Assembly: GCA_930367205.1 (NCBI GenBank)
Contig: OV884009.1
Location: 121,223,454 to 121,287,453 of the forward strand
Direction of reading: 5' to 3'
DNA length: 64,000 nt
From: Acanthosoma haemorrhoidale
Lineage: Eukaryota > Arthropoda > Insecta > Hemiptera > Acanthosomatidae
Part shown: piece by piece, positions 27,240-39,949 of the stretch
How positions within the stretch are numbered: position 1 is the stretch's first letter
How the letters are laid out: each line of letters begins with the position of its first letter
The notes under the pieces: generated by a model
What the model was told of the DNA's origin: nothing
What the model saw: only the letters and a program-made list of their open reading frames with translations
Database searches by the model: none
Translations under genes and position numbers: made by a program

Positions 27240-28212
27240 TCCTACAATATTTAAATTTTTGTTTGTTTTAACTTTTTTTTTATTTGTTTGTTTTACTCAC
27301 AAAAATGAAGAAATCAGAATACCTTAGCACAAAAGTTTTTTATTTTTTTTTTAAATTTATTTATCAGCTATTCATTTAAAACACAATTATTTGGTATCTG
27401 AAGTTTATAAGCTAACTTGGTGGGACAGTGGTCTTATGTTAGTTTCATTTTTGTCATTTTTATGGGACATTCCCAGAATGAAGTTTATTTTTCATATTAA
27501 TTCAATTAAATATTTAATATTATGTTATAACGATAATCTGTTTGGGCTAAAATTTTACTTTCTTATTCAGGAATCAAAGCAAATTTTTAAAAAGTTCATA
27601 AAGAATAGTAGTTTATTTTATAATGTTTCATTTAATATGATCTCAGGGTTCTATATGATTCTAGCGCCTGATTTTGTCTATTTCAAATAATTCATATTAA
27701 CACAGGCTATAGAAATTTCTACATAACTTAAATCATGGCTACCTAATGGCAGTAATTTATATTGACATGGATACATTTTTTATTGTAGGGGAATGGGTTT
27801 TCTGTTCACTACTAGTGGCTTTTTGCTTCTATACATGCTCCCACTCTCTAGTCATGACTCTTCAGTCATGACACATGACTCTCAAAACATCAAGTTCTGT
27901 CTTCTATGAACGTCTAACAGTTAGCGAAGTCAACTATCAAATACTCGCCACACAAGACACGTGACATCTGTCAAGCACCAGCTGCTAATTATTGGCTACC
28001 ACACTACCATCCACCACCCAATACACTCAGTAAATTGTGGCTTATGCTTTTATATAGTGGACCCCAGGTCTCTCCACTGCCGTGGAGTATCGAGTGTCTA
28101 TCGAGAAGGTACACTGTATCAGTGGTACAAAAACAGTCTAGATTAAGTGAGCAAAAAAATAAAAGATGGCGAGGCCACTATTATTATCTACTAGTTTTGA
28201 AGTGAAGTTTAC
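27240..28212. other. Fak intron left of exon D, unassigned
   Basis: AT-rich to 27800. From about 27830 to 28140 composition is more balanced, with repeated CATGACTC words and TATATAGTGGACCCC, suggestive of an LTR remnant. No coding motif was seen. Confidence 0.35.
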
Positions 28213-28356
28213 CTCTTTCTCCAAATATTCTGAATTGGACTTTTTGTCCAAAGCCCAGGAAGGCACATCTCTGAAGTGATGTTTAACAGCTAAGCTGGCC
28301 AATTGAACAGCTTGCTCCAAGTCAGTGGTAGGGGTGCTCAGGTAGTCACTTTTCAC
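28213..28356 (-). CDS. Fak: Fak exon D: FERM F2 lobe
   Basis: The exon has 48 codons in phase 0/0. Its acceptor is CAACAG and its donor GTAAAC. It starts V-K-S-D-Y-L and ends K-K-S-N-S-E-Y-L-E-K-E, close to K-K-S-N-Y-E-V-L-E-K-D in vertebrate FAK. This is the acyl-CoA-binding-protein-like F2 lobe that packs on the kinase C-lobe in the autoinhibited state (family knowledge). The upstream 5.4-kb intron carries an interrupted copia element. Confidence 0.96.
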
Positions 28357-28900
28357 CTGTTGACCAAAAAGGACATAATTCTCTGGAATCAATATAAATC
28401 TATAAAAACTTTGAATATAGTAGTAAAAAAAACTTCACTATATTCTAAGGACGACAAATAAGGGGAATCCTTCTTCAAACTGTTCATATTTTCAGTCATA
28501 AATCTGATTAAACTAACAATTTAAATCAATTAATTAATTTTTTCTAAACACCCCACAGTAGGTTGATTAGATTGGTTACAATATAATAATTGAAAGAGGG
28601 AAGATAGGGACTTTATTAGATACAAATAAAATAAATAAGTATGGCTTGTAGAAGGCTTGTGAATCTTCACAAGCAAGGCTTTAGAGAAACAAGATAAGGT
28701 TTTATTTTATATAATATACAACAGGAACTTAGTTTTACATTAACACATGTAGGTATTAAAATAGGAATAACACATAGAACTAACGGTCTACCACGATACA
28801 TATACTAACAGTGCTGACAAGTACCGATGCCTTACATAAACATTAATTGAATTAACTGAAGCATTCCTTAACACACTTCCTAAATTTTTTAAATCTTAAC
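28357..28900. other. Intron flank of the copia element
   Basis: This is the 3' side of the copia copy in its own orientation. It may include LTR remains (TTTATTAGATACAAATAAAAT), but I could not pair it with a second LTR. Confidence 0.35.
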
Positions 28901-31150
28901 TAATTTTGAAATATTCAAACCTGTTATTATTTAATGGCTTTGTAAGCAAATCAAAAATTCATTCTTCAGTGGTACAATATTCAAAATTTACAATTTTTTG
29001 GTCATATACATCTTTAAAGAAATGATATCTAACATCTATATGTTTGCTTCGCTTGCTAATAATACCCTTCCTTTTAGTTATACCAATAGGACTCAAATTA
29101 TCAATGAATATTTGAGCTACACTGTTGGTTAATTCTTCAATCACTTTCTTTATAGCATTCTCCAGCACTTAGAAATTCAGCCCCAGTGCTGTTAAGTGCC
29201 ACAATTGGTTGTATTCTGGACCGTCAGCTTATAGGACCACCATTGTAGAATATTGTGAGACCAGTAGTGCTTCTTCCTGTTTCCACATCACCTGGTTAGT
29301 CACAATAGGCTACAATTTCAGATGAATTGTCCTTTGATATGAGATCCCTGCATTCAGGTTTCTTTTAATATATCTCAAAGTTCTTTTCAGATTTCCAATT
29401 TCTTGATTTGATAGATTTTCAACATGTCGACTACTGCAACCAGTAGCAAAAGCTATGCCAGGTCTTATTTTGACTGTCAAATATAACAAGTTTCTAACAG
29501 CTTCCCAGAAAGGAAATTTTATTATCTTTTCTTCAGTGTTCTCATCCTGTTGACGTTGAAGTCATATAAGTGTAGGTGCACATCTGGATTCTTCCATACT
29601 GTACCGTGTTAATATTTGTTTCGCATAGCCTCTTTGAGTAAGTTTTAAAATTCCTTGTTTCAGTTTCAGTTCCATTCCCAAAAATGAAGTAGGTCGGTCT
29701 TCTATGGTAATTTCAGACTCCTTGCTGAAGTGTTAAAGCAGTTGATTCAACTTTGTAATGTCATTACCGGTTAAAACTCCATTATCAGCATATATGGCTA
29801 ACATAATGGATCTTTCTTTATTTACAACATAAATGCATGCTTTTGTTTTAAGAGGTGTGTCGAGTCATCATGTGGGGGTCTATCTAGTTGTCCTAGTCCT
29901 GGTGACAGAGTTGAATAGTCTATGAGCCGGACGATTGCTTGGTGACAGGTCTTACTTCTGAGCTATCTCTGAGGTATGTGCCCTGATAGTGCACTATGTT
30001 CAGGAGAAGATGTACAGGCTAGGTATTATAGGTAGTTAACGTGGTCTTGGAATGACGATGAGTTCACACTCGGTATCTAAGGGTGGGCGAAAACTTTCCA
30101 GATCCCAAAGGCAAGTGTGAACAGGAAAGAGGCAGACTGGACCGCTGAAATATTAATCAGATAATTTGCAGGACCCCAGAGATCATCATCTGTATGGGCC
30201 CCTTCCTAGGATGTGCTAATTTAGTGGGGAAAAGCCAAAGAACTCCACTAGGAAGGTGTGGAGATTGACAGCGCCAGACTAAAGATAACAAAGTTAAGGC
30301 TATAGAAGTGTAGGTTTCATAAATGATAAGGCAATAATTAGAAACATTAGAGCAGCTGCAAGTACCAGTTTAGAGGCTAATTGATTCTAGCGGTTGCCTG
30401 TGAACTTGTCTATAGCTTCGTCATTTATTATTTGACAATATTTACACTGGTATACCTTTGAGGTATTATATCTTTTGGCTGTATTATTTAAATTCACGTA
30501 TTTAAATAATTAACAATATACACATTGGTAAACTCGCTTCGATAAGAGTAGAAGATAATTTTTCTGATGTAGTTAGCTACCTACAAGGTGATAAACCTTT
30601 CTTTTATAAAAAATCAGACAAAATTTTATTCCAACTTAATGGAGCTTTTTGAGCTTTTGGAAGTATTCACACTTTTGAGTCAAATCCTTCTGGTAAGTGC
30701 ATAAATGTCTCTTCTTCTAGGTTACCATTATGGAAAGCCTTTTTTAAATCAAATTTTATAATATGATGATTGTTTTTCACAGCAGTAGTAAGTAAAATCT
30801 TTAAGGACTCACTGCAAGCAACCGGACTGTATGTTTCATCAAAGTAATATCTCGTTTTTGTTCACATTCACTAACTACCAATCTAGCTCCAATCATCCAT
30901 CTTCCTTTATTTTAAAAACCCAATGTTACTTAAAATTTTCTTATTCTTGACTTTGTCTTTATCAACCTGTAACATTGTTTTGTTATTCTCTAACACTTCC
31001 TTTTCTTCTTTTATTGATTTTTTCCACTTATTTTTATCTTCTCCATTAATTGCTTCTTGGTACATAAGAAAAGATGTTTCTCCAAGATCGACTACTTAAT
31101 TCTTCAATTAGGTAGGTGATTTAGTTAGTGATCTTTTTCCGCCTTCCCAT
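28900..31150 (-). pseudogene. Ty1/copia retrotransposon pol fragment, interrupted
   Basis: Right to left: the RT entry near 30900 (G-A-R-L-V-V-S), L-P-E-G-F-D-S-K (about 30680) and W-N-K-I-L-S-D-F-L (about 30610); then after the interruption I-Y-A-D-N-G-V-L (about 29790), F-L-G-M-E-L-K-L (about 29670) and the RNase H end S-K-R-S-K-H-I-D-V-R-Y-H-F (about 29020). The polymerase active site should be Y-x-D-D, but here the last Asp is Asn. The frame from 29168 to 28959 is the longest intact piece. Confidence 0.87.
29865..30590 (-). mobile_element. Gypsy LTR fragment inserted in the copia element
   Basis: The stretch 29995-30105 (ATGTTCAGGAGAAGA, then GTGGTCTTGGAAT and CACACTCGGTATCTAAGGGT) is also present at 39055-39165 in the LTR described there. 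The piece splits the copia reverse transcriptase. No internal gypsy coding sequence accompanies it. The edges are approximate. Confidence 0.65.
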
Positions 31151-31174
31151 TCCTTCATCTTCATTTTCAAATTC

Positions 31175-31330
31175 ATTTCGACGAAGATGACACGGACACT
31201 TCAAGTGAAAACTCTAAGGCCATTGCATACTGATTATGCTTACCAACTCACAGACATTTCCAACAATCCTGGAGTCATTCCTATAAAACTGGCATAAGCT
31301 GGGTCTGTTATACAATACTATAGTGAAGGA
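31175..31330 (+). repeat. Fragment of the errantivirus-like element (pol/env junction)
   Basis: The DNA from GACGAAGATGA (about 31181) through TTCAAGTGA and on to CCTGGAGTCATTC aligns with 57777-57930, the end of pol and start of the third frame in the 54-58 kb copy. It abuts the copia copy on the left. Confidence 0.6.
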
Positions 31331-31900
31331 TTTTTAAATTAAGTCTGATTGGGTAAGGCTTTAAGGCAGTCACAGACAAAATAGGCAATAAATATCACCA
31401 GGGAGGCAAACCTAGACATGGTGGCAGAGCAGTGACATCAACAAAGGTCACCGAGGAAACGTTAGACAAGAAAGTTCCAATATGGTTAGCAGGTTCGAGA
31501 GAATTAAAGGGCAGCCTACAAGCAATGTTAGTTATTAGTGTTTTGCAGTTAGTTCAAGTCAGAAGCCATGATTCTAGAACATCCTAAACTGTGTTTGGGA
31601 GAAGTACATGTTTGGTAACTTGGACAAGTATAAAATTGTATATATTTAGTATTAAGGATTCAATAATTATGTTTTTCATCGATTGACCCAATTGTATCAG
31701 TTTTTGTTTTATCATTAAGTATCAAGAAATTTTGTAGAAGTACTAGCTCTGGTTGTCGCAAGTGCCTACGGCGAGAGAGAACTGATTGGTAATAGTCACC
31801 AGTCCAGGAAAAGTGCATGTAAAGCACCTGAAAAATCATAAAAACACAACGGTGCAGAGAAAGTGGTTTTTATGGTACTTCCAACTAAAACTTAACTTGA
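31331..31900. other. Unassigned repeat-like intron sequence
   Basis: Composition is mixed with purine-rich patches; no coding motif and no pair found in the window. Confidence 0.4.
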
Positions 31901-32780
31901 TTAATTCTCTTAGCCTATAACTTATCCATAGGGAAGACATGAGGCATTGATTAACTTAATATTGCCATTATATGACCCTGCATACAATATGGGGCTATAG
32001 CGTGGTGGCCCTGTGTCATTAAAAGAACATTAATAGCAAAATTAACCACCATAAGAAGAATGGTAGAGAACAACCGCAAACAAGGCATTAGAAGTTCTCC
32101 TTTTGTCCCCTCTACCCATTTGAATAGAGAAGGAGGCAATGATATCCTCATATTGGCAACTAATGGATAGTGTCAAGAGAAAGGACTTCTAGTAGGTCAC
32201 CACCTTATCACCTTATGGCAATGGCCCGTTGTCAAACATACAACAGGATCCTGCAGTACAAGGTAACCCACCATAAAATTAGCACCAACCCAGCCAACTA
32301 AAGCCCAAAAACTATTCCTTCCCACAACTGAACAATGACTGGGAGAGGGAGGTATTACCTTCCTCCCCCTTGACAGCTTTGTGCGGTACATGAATGGTTC
32401 GTACAGGAAATCTATCAGATCACCTAGTGCTGGTGCCTATTTTTCCAATATAGGAGGAGATACATAAACTATTGGGAGGAGAGACATGTAAATGTGTTTC
32501 AGGCAGAGGTTTATAAAAATATCACCCCTGCCTTACACCCTCAAACACAGTCAGTGGCAGGCAGGTAGCTGTATAAACATATGTTTGGACACAAAATCAG
32601 CGATTATTATTGGTTTCGCACTGAGGAAAGAGGTCAGCCAATACTGGGTCCCTTGCCATATAGATATAAACGGCAATGAGAGAACGGGTTTGTTAATCCT
32701 GAGTCTGCCATTTTGGAATGGTGGATGCGGACAAGTATGGACGAGTAATGGTCGGTCCAACAGTGTCAGCCATAGACAGC
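31900..32780 (+). pseudogene. R1/I-type LINE fragment with RNase H domain
   Basis: In broken frames the plus strand shows Y-G-A-L-V-W-W-P near 31990 (a post-polymerase block), then L-D-T-K-S-A-I-I-I (about 32590) and Y-W-V-P-C-H-I-D-I-N-G-N-E-R-T near 32650. The last is the D-S-x-A / W-V-P-G-H-x-x-x-x-G-N-E signature of LINE RNase H. The minus-strand frames here are shadows. Confidence 0.75.
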
Positions 32781-33724
32781 CCAATTTATTCATCAATAAA
32801 CCCGAAAAAGTAAATAACTCATCGTTATTGAATTGTAAACAGCAACAAATCAACCTTATAACAATCATTTTGATCATATACTGGGGATAAGTTAACGAAG
32901 TGGTATAACATAACTCAACTTGCATTAAATGTAAACTACAGGAGGAAACTTCCTACCACTTTTTAAGAGAACATGATTCAGCAAACTAAGATTTTGTACC
33001 TTAAGCTGCCACAGAATTTCATTAAATAAATACAATTCCATCAAATGGATATTAATCCTTGACTGTCAAGAGTTCAAGGAGATTCCAAGAGGAACAGTAG
33101 CATGAATGGGTATAATAGAGGAACTGACCGCCTATTGATAGACCTAGTTGCTGGACCAATAAATCCATATAGGTTCATCTCACCTGCATTTATCTATCTA
33201 TCTACCATACCGCTGTACCAAAATTCATTAAGTAACTTTTCTTCCAGAAGGAGGGGTACACATTTTTCATATTTTCTTTTTGTTTTCAAAATTCACTCAT
33301 CCTCTTATCAAGAATTTCTTTTTTAATGTAGTTGCTTACATCACTGACAAGTGAACATGAAATGTTCTGAACCAAATACTTGCTGTATCAAAAGTGTTTT
33401 GATATTTGTTTAGTTTTGAACCTGGACGATTCTCCAAGGTTTTTCACGGTGTCTTTTGTTTTGTTTGTTTGCAGATCATGGAAAGTGAAGAAGAGCTGCT
33501 ATTTATCTCAAAGCTCAGTTCATGTAGAAAGCAGTGGTTAATTTCCATAATTCCATACATGTAATCCATAATTTCCAAAAATATAAATTCTGAAGTATGT
33601 GCAGTTTAGTGAAATTTTTTGGAGGGGAAAGGCATTTTTTTAGAAGGATTTATTTATACTGTTAAAAAAAATACCAAAAATCAATTTATAAAATTAGAGA
33701 ATGTCATTAATTTTATTAACATAC
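32781..33724. other. Fak intron adjoining exon C
   Basis: AT-rich; no transposon, RNA or exon recognised. Confidence 0.6.
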
Positions 33725-33859
33725 CTGGTCAAATAAAAAAAATGTGGTAAACCTGTCAACATCATACAGCTCAGTAAGAGGGTGTGGAATGTACCGGATC
33801 CTCAAGTCAAAGCGATACTCTTCCAGAGGACGATCCTTCTTGTTATATTTTTCATTAAT
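33725..33859 (-). CDS. Fak: Fak exon C: FERM F1/F2 junction
   Basis: The exon has 45 codons and is phase 0 at both ends (acceptor TTGCAG, donor GTATGT). The key match is E-E-Y-R-F-D-L-R-I-R-Y-I-P, the counterpart of W-K-Y-E-L-R-I-R-Y-L-P in vertebrate FAK. It ends F-F-L-F-D-Q, which continues into V-K-S-D-Y in exon D exactly as in F-Y-Q-Q-V-K-S-D-Y of FAK. A 6.1-kb intron filled with nested transposons separates it from exon B. Confidence 0.95.
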
Positions 33860-35012
33860 CTGCAATGATAAAGATATACAAAATAATAAACAATAGCAAC
33901 ATCAATTTACACTGAGTAGAATATCCCAGCACTACAATGCTAGTAATGAACATTCACACAAACTGTTACAAAGCACAATAAATAGTACAATGAATTTTCT
34001 TTTCTGAACTGCCTTAGGCTTAACTATTTGTATACCCGCATCACATAGTTTCTAAAATATAGTATCTAAAATATTCAATCATAAAAATCTTCTATATAGT
34101 ATTCATTATTTAAATAAAAAATTATAAATTTCATGGTTCAGGATCAGTAAACATTTACTCATTCAATTAGAATCTTCATAATTTATTTTTTTCAAATTAG
34201 TGCTAAAACTTAGAAATGGCTATTTAACATACATTTCTCAGAAACAGCAATGTTTTAATAAAAATCATCAATGGACTGTAGTCAGTACTATGAAGCCTCT
34301 CATAATAAATGACATGAAGAAAGTTCTGGAAGCTGTTACTAAGAATAAATACTTTTCCCTTTTCTATTAATTAATTTATAAACAACTCTTTATTGTTTAT
34401 CACATAGCTACCATGCAAAATATCATGTCTCTCAAAAAAGGCTGGTTGAACAAAAGTCGTGAACACAATTTAGATGACAGTTTAATGACCTGGTGTAATT
34501 GGTGTTTTGAAATAACAAAAAAAAATTACATATTACTAATCAGAATGTTGAGACCTTAAATGTGATAATCTACTCGAAGAATAAGAGGGTACCAACCAGC
34601 CAATATTGATGAACCAGGCTATAGAAAAAACTTATTCCTATCTGGAGCAAAACTCTGAACAATACCAGTTGTCTATGGAAGATTTAATTAATCATGTTCC
34701 AGGAGAGTATGTCCTTGATGTTACATTGTTCTTAGAACAATCAAAGTCTGCCTGTTACAAAAATGCGGAAACAACATTGTTATTTCTGAGACCACTAACA
34801 AATCCGTCATTTGTTTTCAGAATACTGGATATACAATGCACCATTTCTACAAAAATCCAATGCTCAAGAGGTACACCTCAGAATCATCAAAACCAGAGTG
34901 GACATTATACTGGAGGGCATCCAATCAGTGAACAACACTGAATCCACCATCTAATGATTTTTCATGTAGCCATCATGTGGACTCTTTAAGACCAATCAGA
35001 CGTCTCAAAGTA
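33860..35012. other. Fak intron B-C, unassigned; unrecognised 111-codon frame
   Basis: The open frame 34606-34941 (plus) is the longest here. It begins M-M-N-Q-A-I-E-K-T-Y-S-Y-L-E and matches no family I know. Its flanks are intronic, so it may be transposon debris. Confidence 0.35.
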
Positions 35013-35283
35013 AAGGGTTGGCCAAAAAGTCCGTTCGGCTTTTTAAGCGAAAATAAGACACAACTTTTAAACACAAAGAAATTTATTCAATCAATGATAT
35101 AATTGCCGTTTTGTTCCAGTATCTTCTGCCATCAGTCTCGTCGGAATTTCGTGTCAAACTACGTAGAAGTGTCTCTTATCTGACAAGAGCACACTCGCAA
35201 AGGACGGACTGAAGTTTGCTACATATTAGACTGCTTGAAGTTTCGTGACAACAAAAACCAAACGGACGTTTTGGCCATCCTGA
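35013..35283. mobile_element. Mariner-derived MITE, 271 bp
   Basis: A TA dinucleotide flanks each end (35011-35012 and 35284-35285). The ends are inverted repeats, AAGGGTTGGCCAAAAAGTCC and TCAGGATGGCCAAAACGTCC. On the minus strand the inside still reads L-E-Q-N-G-N-Y-I-I-D followed by a stop, the usual C-terminal tail of mariner transposases. It is therefore an internal-deletion product of an autonomous mariner. The TIR differs from the 25.9-kb mariner, so it is another lineage. Confidence 0.9.
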
Positions 35284-35285
35284 TA

Positions 35286-36139
35286 GTTAATTTTTTTTTT
35301 TTTTAATCTTTAATGTTGAGGCACAGACGAGAAGCACTGGACAGAAGGAAGACAAAATGTTGCATTGCCACACACTTCAATAGCAGGAGGAAGACTAAGG
35401 TCATTTCTTTCCTCACTGTTGATAGGACTTGGTTGGTTAAAATGTCATTATGAAGCCAGGAGGGTTTTACTTTAAATTTTAGTTTTTGAGACAGCGACCT
35501 ACAGAAGATACAGCAAAGTTTTATTCACTTCAAACTCATTACCAGATACAACATAGGTTAGGTCACAACATAAATCCACTTGGATGGGGATGGAAACAAA
35601 GTACTATCAAACAACAAAACAAGGGGGAAAGATGGTGGTCAGTTATTAATTGTACATAGAGATACAGCAGAACCAAGCTAATCCAACATAGAGGGGACTA
35701 GAGATTAGGTCGAATCAGCTATAAGGGTGGATTAATAAAAGATGAAACAACTACATATTTTACATATTTTTTTTGTTGCAAGTCTTAAATGCTTTTTGGT
35801 TAACATATAATTCTTGAAAAAAAAACTAATTATATAATAATAACATTAACATAATACAATCTTTATTGTAATAAAATTACAATCTGCCTTTTATTGTGCA
35901 ATCAATAATGATGATCAATAATTGATGACCCTTGATTCATACCATATTTAGTTCTTTATTCACTTGCTCACTCAATTCATACAGTATTTACAAACAGCCC
36001 AGAGACCTCCAAAATCCATGCCATTGTCACCTCCCTCACAAGCAAAAGAGGGAGTGGAGTCGTGAGAAGTTCCCTATGCTCCTACACCAACCGTGTCACC
36101 GGATAGGAGTCAGTGGAGCTGACCAAGAGCCATAGACGA
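35286..36139. other. Unassigned Fak intron sequence
   Basis: No motif recognised. A run of T lies beside the MITE, followed by mixed sequence that may be LINE 3' material. Confidence 0.45.
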
Positions 36140-37205
36140 TCAGGACATGATTGGAGAAACTGGCCATTGCAAGGACTCCTACTGTCACATATTTATAGCA
36201 GGTCACGAAGCCACTACCCCTTTAGACTTCGAGGTGGATTATAGGGATGTGTGGAACAGCATAATGACTGTGCTAGCCAGATTAGGGTGGTTGGATAGGT
36301 TTCGATGGAATTTCATGAACTTGGAATGAATGAGTTCAAGTATGTAAGGTATAGTAAGATCGTTATGAAGGGTTTTGTTGCTGATGTAAAAAGGGGCATT
36401 AACTATTGTTCTCAGGACTTCTGATTGGATGAACATGAAGGATTGGATACCCTTGACGTTCGACTTTTTTTTTTGCTGTCCCCCATACCTCTATTCCTTA
36501 TGTCTAGATTGGCTTTAGTATAACTTCGTAAATTAGTAATTTATTTGCTATTCTTATCCAGTGACGCGGCTGATGTAGAAGCATGGGGGACTTCCCAAGA
36601 CTCCGCTTCCTCCTTCGCACCTTGGGAGGCCTCTGGGCTGTTCGTAAATATTGTATGAATGAGCGAGTGAATGATGAATTGTAAATATGGTATGAATGAT
36701 AACATTTATCTCAATTACTTATTGCCTAATAAGGCAGATTGTTTTTTATCTTAATAAATTGTTGTTGTACATATTTGCTATTGAGAGATGGGATGTCCTT
36801 CGAAGTAGTCTGTACAGTTGCCCAAAGCCTCAGTTTAGTTCTTATCTTTTTAGCCTCGTGTGTGGGCTCATTGTCAGCATTCTGTCGAAATGGAAACTAA
36901 ATATTATACTGTCTCAGACACAGGGAGAGGAATCGAATTTAAAAAGACTAGCGGACAGGACTTGCGGCAGAGGGTAAAGGTTATGTGGGAACATTTTGCT
37001 TCATTGACTTTGATTCGCCATTGGTTGCACCAATACTCGATCTCATCAAGGTGTTTTTGAAGGTTATGGAATACTGTACTGGGGTCTGAGAGGGATGACA
37101 GAACTGCAGTTTCATCTGTGAATGCCTGCAAATCAAAGGTATTGGGAGTAGAGGGGACATCAGAAGTGTGTAGGTTATAGAGGATGGGACCCAGGACAAT
37201 GCCCT
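36140..37205 (-). pseudogene. Jockey-clade LINE, polymerase C-terminal half
   Basis: From right to left: L-Q-A-F-T-D-E-T-A-V-L-S-S (about 37130), where the usual Y/F-A-D-D-T active site reads F-T-D-E-T, so the catalytic pair is lost; H-L-D-E-I-E-Y-W-C-N-Q-W-R-I-K-V-N (about 37045); then at 36436-36240 I-V-N-A-P-F-Y-I-S-N-K-T-L-H-N-D-L, the conserved Jockey ORF2 end. The linking region has stops. The right edge abuts the pogo/Tigger remnant. Confidence 0.85.
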
Positions 37206-37209
37206 GAAT

Positions 37210-38170
37210 GATGAGATTTAAAAAAAAAGAAGATATTAGTTTTAAAAAAAACTCGGTTATTTTTTTTGGACATAATCCTGATTCCCGGGCTCTTGCTGCT
37301 TTATCTTGCTATCTCTTGAGCATCAAAATATCACCAGCTGTGGATTCTTCGAGTTCTTCAACATATTTTCACCTCGATTTCAAAAGCTTCCTTTGCACAG
37401 ATATGACTAATTTTCAGATTTTCTGAAGATGGTTCCTTTCATTTTCCTCTGATGTTTTGGAAGCGGCAGATATTATTTCCTCATCGTTCAATTCCTCTCA
37501 ATCATGACCGTTTTCATTCGTCAACTGATTTTAAGTGTAGAATCTATAATATGAAGGTCTGGGCAGGATGATGCATTCTCCATAACCAATACTACTTTCT
37601 GATCCTGGTTTTTTTTATTATGAAAATTGAAGACAGCCGGGACGAAACAAGTCTTTGAAAAGATAACCGGCTATCCATGCTGATTTCTGGGTCCTGTAGT
37701 AAACTGGAAGGGTGTTCATATTCAAATTGTTAAATGCTCTTGTTTTTTCATGTCTCAATCACAAACAAGGGAAGTTTGTGATCCCCACTCACATTGCTAC
37801 ACAAAGCAATCATCAGGCATCAAGCGTTCTTTTATCAGTTTGAATCCTGAAATTTTTTTTTTTCAATGCCAGTATTTTATAGGGGAGCAATTTATAATTT
37901 AGTACAGTTTTGTCAATATTATAAACCTGCTCTAGAACCAAGTTATTTTCTATAGCAAGATGTTTAAACTTATGATGAATATTTGTGCCCCAGCAACGTT
38001 AGATGAAAGCTTTTTACCTGAAATCAACAATTGTCGAATACCATGGCAATTTTTCCACTGCTGAAGCCACCCTTCTGAGGTAGTAAACATATCAGCCAAA
38101 GAATTCTGCTCACTAATTTTGCATGGAAGGTGATTGCTTTCTCTTGAATTATTAGCCCTGATAAAGATGT
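37210..38170 (-). pseudogene. pogo/Tigger (Jerky-like) transposase remnant
   Basis: The minus strand reads F-T-T-S-E-G-W-L-Q-Q-W-K-N-C-H-G-I-R-Q-L near 38080, the CENP-B-type helix-turn-helix exit typical of Tigger/Jerky proteins (S-x-G-W-L-x-R-W-K-x-R-H-G-I-R). Farther left V-L-V-M-E-N-A-S-S-C-P-D resembles the DDE block L-x-D-N-A-P-S-H-P with the Asp changed to Glu. Stops and frameshifts are many. Confidence 0.75.
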
Positions 38171-38227
38171 TATTTTTTCCCGTTCTTGGTTAAACCAAAT
38201 GCATAAAAGTGAAAATATTCATAAGTG

Positions 38228-38300
38228 TTCGGCATTATCATCTTAGACTTTACTAAGGCATTTGACACCCATGATCACTCTATTGTTCTCTCATAACAAG
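38228..38300 (+). pseudogene. LINE reverse transcriptase scrap
   Basis: I-I-I-L-D-F-T-K-A-F-D-T-H-D-H is the first catalytic Asp block of non-LTR polymerases. Only about 70 bases remain, wedged between the Tigger and gypsy pieces. Confidence 0.8.
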
Positions 38301-38319
38301 TATCAATGTCTAGTTTTGT

Positions 38320-38640
38320 GTGTCCCTGTCGCAGTCGATTAGCTGGCGTCTAGTGCAGGTCCAAGCTAGTGGATGAGTGTCGGAGTGCCTCAACTCCGAA
38401 GAGATAATAGTCGTTTTAAGGTTGTTATCCAGCCATTGTAGAATGCAATAGCTGTGGTTGTAGCTTCTATGTCACCGAGGTTCAACGGTTCTGGGCATCT
38501 AAAGTTCGGTCGATCTCAGTGAGTTTGTATCGCATCCTCTTAGGCGATGGTCCCGTGAAGTCCAAATTGATGTATTGACTCTTCCTGCATCGGCAAATTG
38601 TTTTTGAGGAGTCACTGGTTGTCTTGCTTCGAGAAGTGGT
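38320..38640 (-). pseudogene. Gypsy integrase fragment
   Basis: On the minus strand the sequence shows I-E-A-T-T-T-A-I-A-F-Y-N-G-W-I-T (about 38440), the helix after the first integrase Asp, and I-W-T-S-R-D-H-style debris before it. Together with the LTR and PBS at 38821-39600 it is probably what remains after deletion of gag and RT. Confidence 0.65.
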
Positions 38641-38820
38641 CAAAATTAGGCTTACTCAGATTTTTTTGAAAATACTTGTTGGCTATTTACTTGATCAGTA
38701 ACTCTCAGGGAAAAGTGCTACTCTTCACTACACGGGGCCTGCTTCTATACTTGAACCATGGCATTCATTATAATTTATTTTTGTATGCTGGCATATAGTC
38801 TGTTACACTCTTCAGATCAT

Positions 38821-38833
38821 GTCGGGGTCACCA
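38821..38833 (-). other. Gypsy primer-binding site
   Basis: The minus strand reads TGGTGACCCCGAC directly after an LTR-like end (GCCCGACAA plus one base). This sequence is a recurrent gypsy PBS in arthropod elements. It fixes the element's orientation as leftward. Confidence 0.7.
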
Positions 38834-38834
38834 G

Positions 38835-39600
<766 letters not shown>

Positions 39601-39614
39601 CTTCCCCCCTCTCT
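39601..39614 (-). other. Polypurine tract next to LTR
   Basis: The minus strand reads AGAGAGGGGGGAAG immediately before the LTR start. Such a tract normally marks the left edge of a 3' LTR. Confidence 0.5.
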
Positions 39615-39949
39615 ACTGACACCTTAAGTTTATTATTACAATATGGAAACATAAGTAGATATTTTCTGGACCGAGAAGAGGGGAACTTCTAATTATTCGT
39701 AATTAAGAGGTTGGCACAACACCTTCTATCTGACTTTTCACCACATACATAAACATAAAAGTACTCATTGACTGAGCCAATGGTGATGCACCTTAACAGA
39801 AGATATACTTTATCAACAATAAAAAAATAAAATAAAAATCTAGCAATATTTCTACAAGACTCGCTGAATAGGTTTAGTAGATAAATAAACATATGCCAAT
39901 TGTTTTCATACGTCCTTCACAAAAATACTTCCTGGATGAAGATTATTAC
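39615..39949. other. Fak intron right of exon B boundary
   Basis: AT-rich; nothing recognised. Confidence 0.6.
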
